NCBI GenBank assembly: GCA_016280695.1
Contig: JAEEHG010000013.1
Span: forward strand, 1 to 8,004
Direction of reading: 5' to 3'
DNA from: Solobacterium sp.
GTDB lineage: Bacteria; Bacillota_I; Bacilli_A; Erysipelotrichales; Erysipelotrichaceae
DNA length: 8,004 bases
The number at the start of each line of letters is the position of its first letter. Position 1 is the stretch's first letter. A model generated the notes under the pieces. The model saw only the letters and a program-made list of their open reading frames with translations. It made no database searches and was not told where the DNA came from. Of this stretch, positions 5,635-8,004 are shown piece after piece. The position numbers and the translations under genes are program-made.

Positions 5635-7173
5635 GTGGGAAAAGCTTTATTGGCAAAACTGAAGGAAGCCCTGGTCTCTGTTGTGCCGGTTCTGGGGCTG
5701 GTTCTGGCGCTGTCATTTACGCCCCTGGCACCACTGGCACAGCATGAAAGGATCGTCTTCGCAGTCTGCGCGCTGTTCCTTGTGATCGGCATCGGCCTGT
5801 TCAATCTGGGCGCGGACCTGGCGATGTCGCCGATCGGCCGGTATACCGGTGAAGGCCTGACGAAGTCACGGAAAATTGTGATTCTGGCATGCACATGTTT
5901 CTTCATGGGTGTGCTGATCACTGTTGCGGAACCGGACCTGTCGGTGCTGGCGGGTCAGATCAGCGAGGTGGTCAATCCGGCAATGCTGATCGCGGCGGTC
6001 GGGATCGGCGTCGGCATGTTCCTGGTGCTGGCGGTCGTGCGCATTGTTACCAGGACAGACCTGACAGCGATGCTGCTGTTCTTCTATATGCTGCTGTTTG
6101 CGTTTGCGGCCATGATGATTGCCCGGGGCGGGCAGTCCTATCTGCCCCTGGCCTTTGATTCCGGCGGCGTTACAACCGGTCCAATTACAGTTCCCTTTAT
6201 CATGGCCCTCGGCCTCGGTATTGCCCAGACGCTGGGCGGCCGGAATGCCAGCCAGAACAGTTTCGGCCTGATTGCCCTGTGCTCAGCCGGACCGGTGCTT
6301 GCCGTCCTGATTCTCAGTATCGCGGCCAGCGGAGCCAGCATCAATTTCCCCCTGCCGGAATACTCAGTCATGACCGCGCTCGGGCCCGAATTCTGGGCGC
6401 TGCTTGGTGAAACTGCCTGGGATGTCGCCAAATCACTGCTGCTGATGGTCCTGTTCTTTGCCGGGCTGCAGAAATTCATCCTGCACCTGCCCATGCAGAA
6501 ACTTGTCCAGATCGGCTTCGGCCTTGTCTTCGCGTTTGTCGGCCTGGTCGTCTTCCTGGTGGCCGTCACCATCGGCTTCATGCCTGTCGGCTTCAAGATC
6601 GGCTATACAATGGGAAATTCCGATCCGCGGTTCCTGGAACTGTTTGCGTTCATCATCGGCATGGTTGTGGTGCTTGCCGAACCGGCAGTCCATGTGCTGA
6701 ACCAGCAGGTGGAAGAGGTAACCGGCGGGGCTGTGACCCGGCGCCAGATGATGATTGCCCTGTCCGTCGGCGTCGGCATTTCCATCGGTCTCTCGGTTCT
6801 CCGGCTGCTGCTGGGATTCTCGCTCCTGTATTATCTGATCCCGGGCTATCTGCTGTCGCTTGGCCTGTCATTCTTTGTACCGAAACTCTATACAGCAATT
6901 GCCTTTGATTCCGGCGGTGTGGCCAGCGGACCGCTGACCAGCAGTTTCATCCTGCCGATGGTCATCGGGGCCTGTGTGGCCATGCGCGGTCCCGGCTCCA
7001 TCATGGAATACGCTTTCGGAGTAGTGGCCATGGTGGCAATGACCCCGCTGATCACAATCCAGGCGCTGGGTTTCCGCTCGGTTGTATCAGGCTTCATGCA
7101 TGAAAAATCAGCAGTCCGCAGAATCCTGTCTGCCGATGATGCCCAGATCATTTATTTCGATTCGGAGGACTGA
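5635..7173 (+). CDS. DUF1538 family polytopic membrane protein, internally duplicated
   Basis: A 512-residue integral membrane protein with about 12-14 hydrophobic segments. I recognise it as DUF1538 from its signature FDSGGV(T/A)(T/S)GP, present twice (about residues 174 and 424 from the GTG start). A second signature, AEP followed by a Q-x-x-E-V helix, is also present twice (AEP at about 98-100 and 348-350). Both pairs lie exactly 250 residues apart, so the protein is a tandem duplication of a membrane unit, as in inverted- or tandem-repeat transporters. The polar, Gly-rich FDSGG loops amid hydrophobic helices look like re-entrant or substrate-site elements. No function is established for the family to my knowledge. 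It is first in an operon: its stop is 3 bp before one PII-like gene, and a second follows, so a transporter or channel gated by PII-type regulators is a reasonable inference. The carboxyl tail after about residue 485 is polar and probably cytoplasmic. Confidence 0.92.
   Translation: MGKALLAKLKEALVSVVPVLGLVLALSFTPLAPLAQHERIVFAVCALFLVIGIGLFNLGADLAMSPIGRYTGEGLTKSRKIVILACTCFFMGVLITVAEPDLSVLAGQISEVVNPAMLIAAVGIGVGMFLVLAVVRIVTRTDLTAMLLFFYMLLFAFAAMMIARGGQSYLPLAFDSGGVTTGPITVPFIMALGLGIAQTLGGRNASQNSFGLIALCSAGPVLAVLILSIAASGASINFPLPEYSVMTALGPEFWALLGETAWDVAKSLLLMVLFFAGLQKFILHLPMQKLVQIGFGLVFAFVGLVVFLVAVTIGFMPVGFKIGYTMGNSDPRFLELFAFIIGMVVVLAEPAVHVLNQQVEEVTGGAVTRRQMMIALSVGVGISIGLSVLRLLLGFSLLYYLIPGYLLSLGLSFFVPKLYTAIAFDSGGVASGPLTSSFILPMVIGACVAMRGPGSIMEYAFGVVAMVAMTPLITIQALGFRSVVSGFMHEKSAVRRILSADDAQIIYFDSED
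6151..6167 (+). repeat. First copy of a 17-base repeat encoding AFDSGG
   Basis: GCCTTTGATTCCGGCGG occurs here and again at 6901-6917, exactly 750 bases apart and in the same frame. It encodes the duplicated FDSGG signature of the DUF1538 protein. Identical codons at every position suggest either strong codon preference or recent homogenisation between the two halves of the gene. Confidence 0.85.
6901..6917 (+). repeat. Second copy of the 17-base AFDSGG-encoding repeat
   Basis: Identical to 6151-6167; identity ends at the flanking bases on both sides. It lies in the second half of the duplicated membrane protein gene. Confidence 0.85.
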
Positions 7174-7176
7174 ACA

Positions 7177-7554
7177 ATGAGTGACAAGGAAAGGAATATC
7201 GCCCCGGAGAAACTGGTTCTGCTGATTACTGTTGTCCAGAAAGGCAAAGGAACCTTCTTCGCGGATTTTATCAAAACATTTGATTCCAACCTGCAGGTCA
7301 GTATTGTCGGCACCGGAACTGCCGAGAGCAATCTCGCGGAATTTCTCGGGCTCAAGGAAAACAAACGGAGCATTGTCTTCAGCATCCTGCGGGAAGACAA
7401 GGTTGATGCCTGCATGGAGGCCCTGCAGGACAAATTCCATACAGTAAACAATGACACCGGAATCTCATTTGCCATGCCGCTGTCCAGTGTAATCGGCAAA
7501 CTGACGTATGGGTTCCTCAGCAATGATGAAAGACTCGGAAAGGGAAACAGATAA
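7177..7554 (+). CDS. PII-like regulator protein A, non-canonical
   Basis: A 125-residue soluble protein with the layout of a PII (GlnB/GlnK) ferredoxin-like fold. There is a first strand KLVLLITVV (12-20), a helix, a second strand VSIVGTGT (41-48), a variable loop (about 46-62) where PII carries its T-loop, a strand SIVFSIL (65-71), a helix, and the closing segment TGISFAMPLSSVIG (94-107), which matches the B-loop/fourth-strand region. Tyr51 of the classical YRGAEY uridylylation motif is absent, and the GDGKIF nucleotide-binding segment is changed to DTGISF, so classical modification and ATP contacts are not conserved. The N-terminus has about 10 extra residues and there is a basic tail. ATG 7177 follows GGAGGA, which overlaps the end of the DUF1538 gene. 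It probably binds the cytoplasmic face of that membrane protein. Confidence 0.85.
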   Translation: MSDKERNIAPEKLVLLITVVQKGKGTFFADFIKTFDSNLQVSIVGTGTAESNLAEFLGLKENKRSIVFSILREDKVDACMEALQDKFHTVNNDTGISFAMPLSSVIGKLTYGFLSNDERLGKGNR

Positions 7555-7555
7555 T

Positions 7556-7903
7556 ATGGATAAACAGTTTGAAGCAGTATTCTGCGTCATTAATGCAGGC
7601 TTTGCAGATACGGTGATGTTCGCAGCCAGAAAGGCAGGAGCCACCGGGGCAACCATCCTGAAGGGACATGGTACAACCCGGACCGAGGCAGAAAAACAGT
7701 TTAACCTGACCATTCAGCCGGAGAAGGAAGTTGTTATTATTCTGATTCCGAAAGAATTCAAGGATGATGTCCTGAAACAGATCTACGCCATTGCCGGGCT
7801 GGAAAGCGAAGGCCATGGCATCGCCTTCTCCGTGCCTGTCACAAAGGTCATCGGCCTGGAAGACTTTACGGAAGAACCGGCCGCTGAGGAAGCAGCCGGA
7901 TAA
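7556..7903 (+). CDS. PII-like regulator protein B, non-canonical
   Basis: A 115-residue PII-family protein, closer to classical PII than its neighbour. Residues 29-39 (ATGATILKGHG) correspond to the GxTVxExxGxG strand before the T-loop. The loop (about 40-57) lacks the uridylylated tyrosine; strand EVVIILIP (58-65) and helix EFKDDVLKQIYAI follow; then LESEGHGIAFSVPV (82-95) corresponds to the GxxGDGKIFV nucleotide-binding loop, with Lys replaced by Ile. The carboxyl end is acidic (EEPAAEEAAG). Its GI(A/S)F(S/A)xPxxxVIG segment is shared with protein A, so the two are paralogues. Start: ATG 7556, one base past the stop of protein A, implying translational coupling; the upstream start at 7508 would overlap protein A by 47 bases and add an unrelated peptide. 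Likely role: sensing a nucleotide or metabolite and controlling the DUF1538 membrane protein, alone or as a mixed trimer with A. Confidence 0.88.
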   Translation: MDKQFEAVFCVINAGFADTVMFAARKAGATGATILKGHGTTRTEAEKQFNLTIQPEKEVVIILIPKEFKDDVLKQIYAIAGLESEGHGIAFSVPVTKVIGLEDFTEEPAAEEAAG

Positions 7904-7953
7904 AGCTCTGCCGTATCGGGCAGCAGACGCAAGTGTGCTGAAACAGTCCTTTA

Positions 7954-7967
7954 CAGCATAAACGGAG
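7954..7967 (+). repeat. Copy of a leader motif seen upstream of the C_GCAxxG_C_C gene
   Basis: CAGCATAAACGGAG matches CAGCACAAACGGAG at 3949-3962 at 13 of 14 bases, and both are preceded by GTGCTG (7935-7940 and 3940-3945). At the first site the block leads into a ribosome binding site; here no start codon follows before the terminator. The match may be chance or a shared regulatory remnant. Confidence 0.3.
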
Positions 7968-7976
7968 TTATTAAAT

Positions 7977-8002
7977 AACGGGATAACTGTATCCCGTTTT
8001 TT
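7977..8002 (+). terminator. Intrinsic terminator of the DUF1538-PII operon
   Basis: A perfect 8-bp stem, AACGGGAT / ATCCCGTT, has a 6-base AACTGT loop and ends in six T residues (7997-8002). It lies 73 bases past the stop of the last PII-like gene and closes the three-gene operon. Confidence 0.9.
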
Positions 8003-8004
8003 GG

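Noticed and set aside
1..8004. CRISPR array, insertion sequence, tRNA, prophage or toxin-antitoxin module
   Set aside because: I found no regularly spaced repeats, transposase motifs, terminal repeats, tRNA-like cloverleaf or phage genes on either strand.

Overview
The window looks like chromosomal DNA from a moderately GC-rich member of the Bacillota (Firmicutes), probably an anaerobe of the Clostridia or Erysipelotrichia type. The reasons are strong AGGAGG/GGAGG ribosome binding sites, AT-rich sigma-A-like promoters in otherwise GC-rich sequence, and a gene set (COG2509-like FAD protein, YoaK/DUF1275, C_GCAxxG_C_C protein, DUF1538 with PII-like partners) that I associate with that phylum. 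The lineage is inferred from family recognition, not measured. I see no mobile element, tRNA, rRNA or CRISPR array.

Layout. Positions 1-167 hold the 3' end of an unidentified + strand gene, closed by a perfect bidirectional terminator at 176-199. Minus-strand genes follow: a FAD-dependent oxidoreductase with a four-cysteine motif (208-1581), a small protein with a histone-H1-like Lys/Ala tail (1692-2177) with its own promoter and terminator, and a two-gene operon of a YoaK/DUF1275 membrane protein (3092-3766) and a HAD hydrolase (2294-3085), 6 bp apart. A divergent promoter region (3767-3971) leads on the + strand to a C_GCAxxG_C_C-type cysteine protein (3972-4427). It converges, across a terminator hairpin, on a minus-strand SGNH hydrolase (4560-5375).

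The last third is a tight + strand operon: a duplicated DUF1538 membrane protein (5635-7173, GTG start), then two different small PII-like proteins (7177-7554 and 7556-7903), with gaps of 3 bp and 1 bp, ending in a strong terminator at 7977-8002. This is the most interesting unit. It looks like a membrane transporter or channel of unknown substrate with two dedicated, non-canonical PII-type regulators, analogous in layout to AmtB-GlnK or SbtA-SbtB but from an uncharacterised membrane family.

The remaining genes look like independent housekeeping or accessory functions; nothing in the sequence ties them to the DUF1538/PII operon. No gene-free stretch exceeds 300 bases. The longest, 5376-5634, holds the divergent promoters of the SGNH and DUF1538 genes and several inverted repeats.
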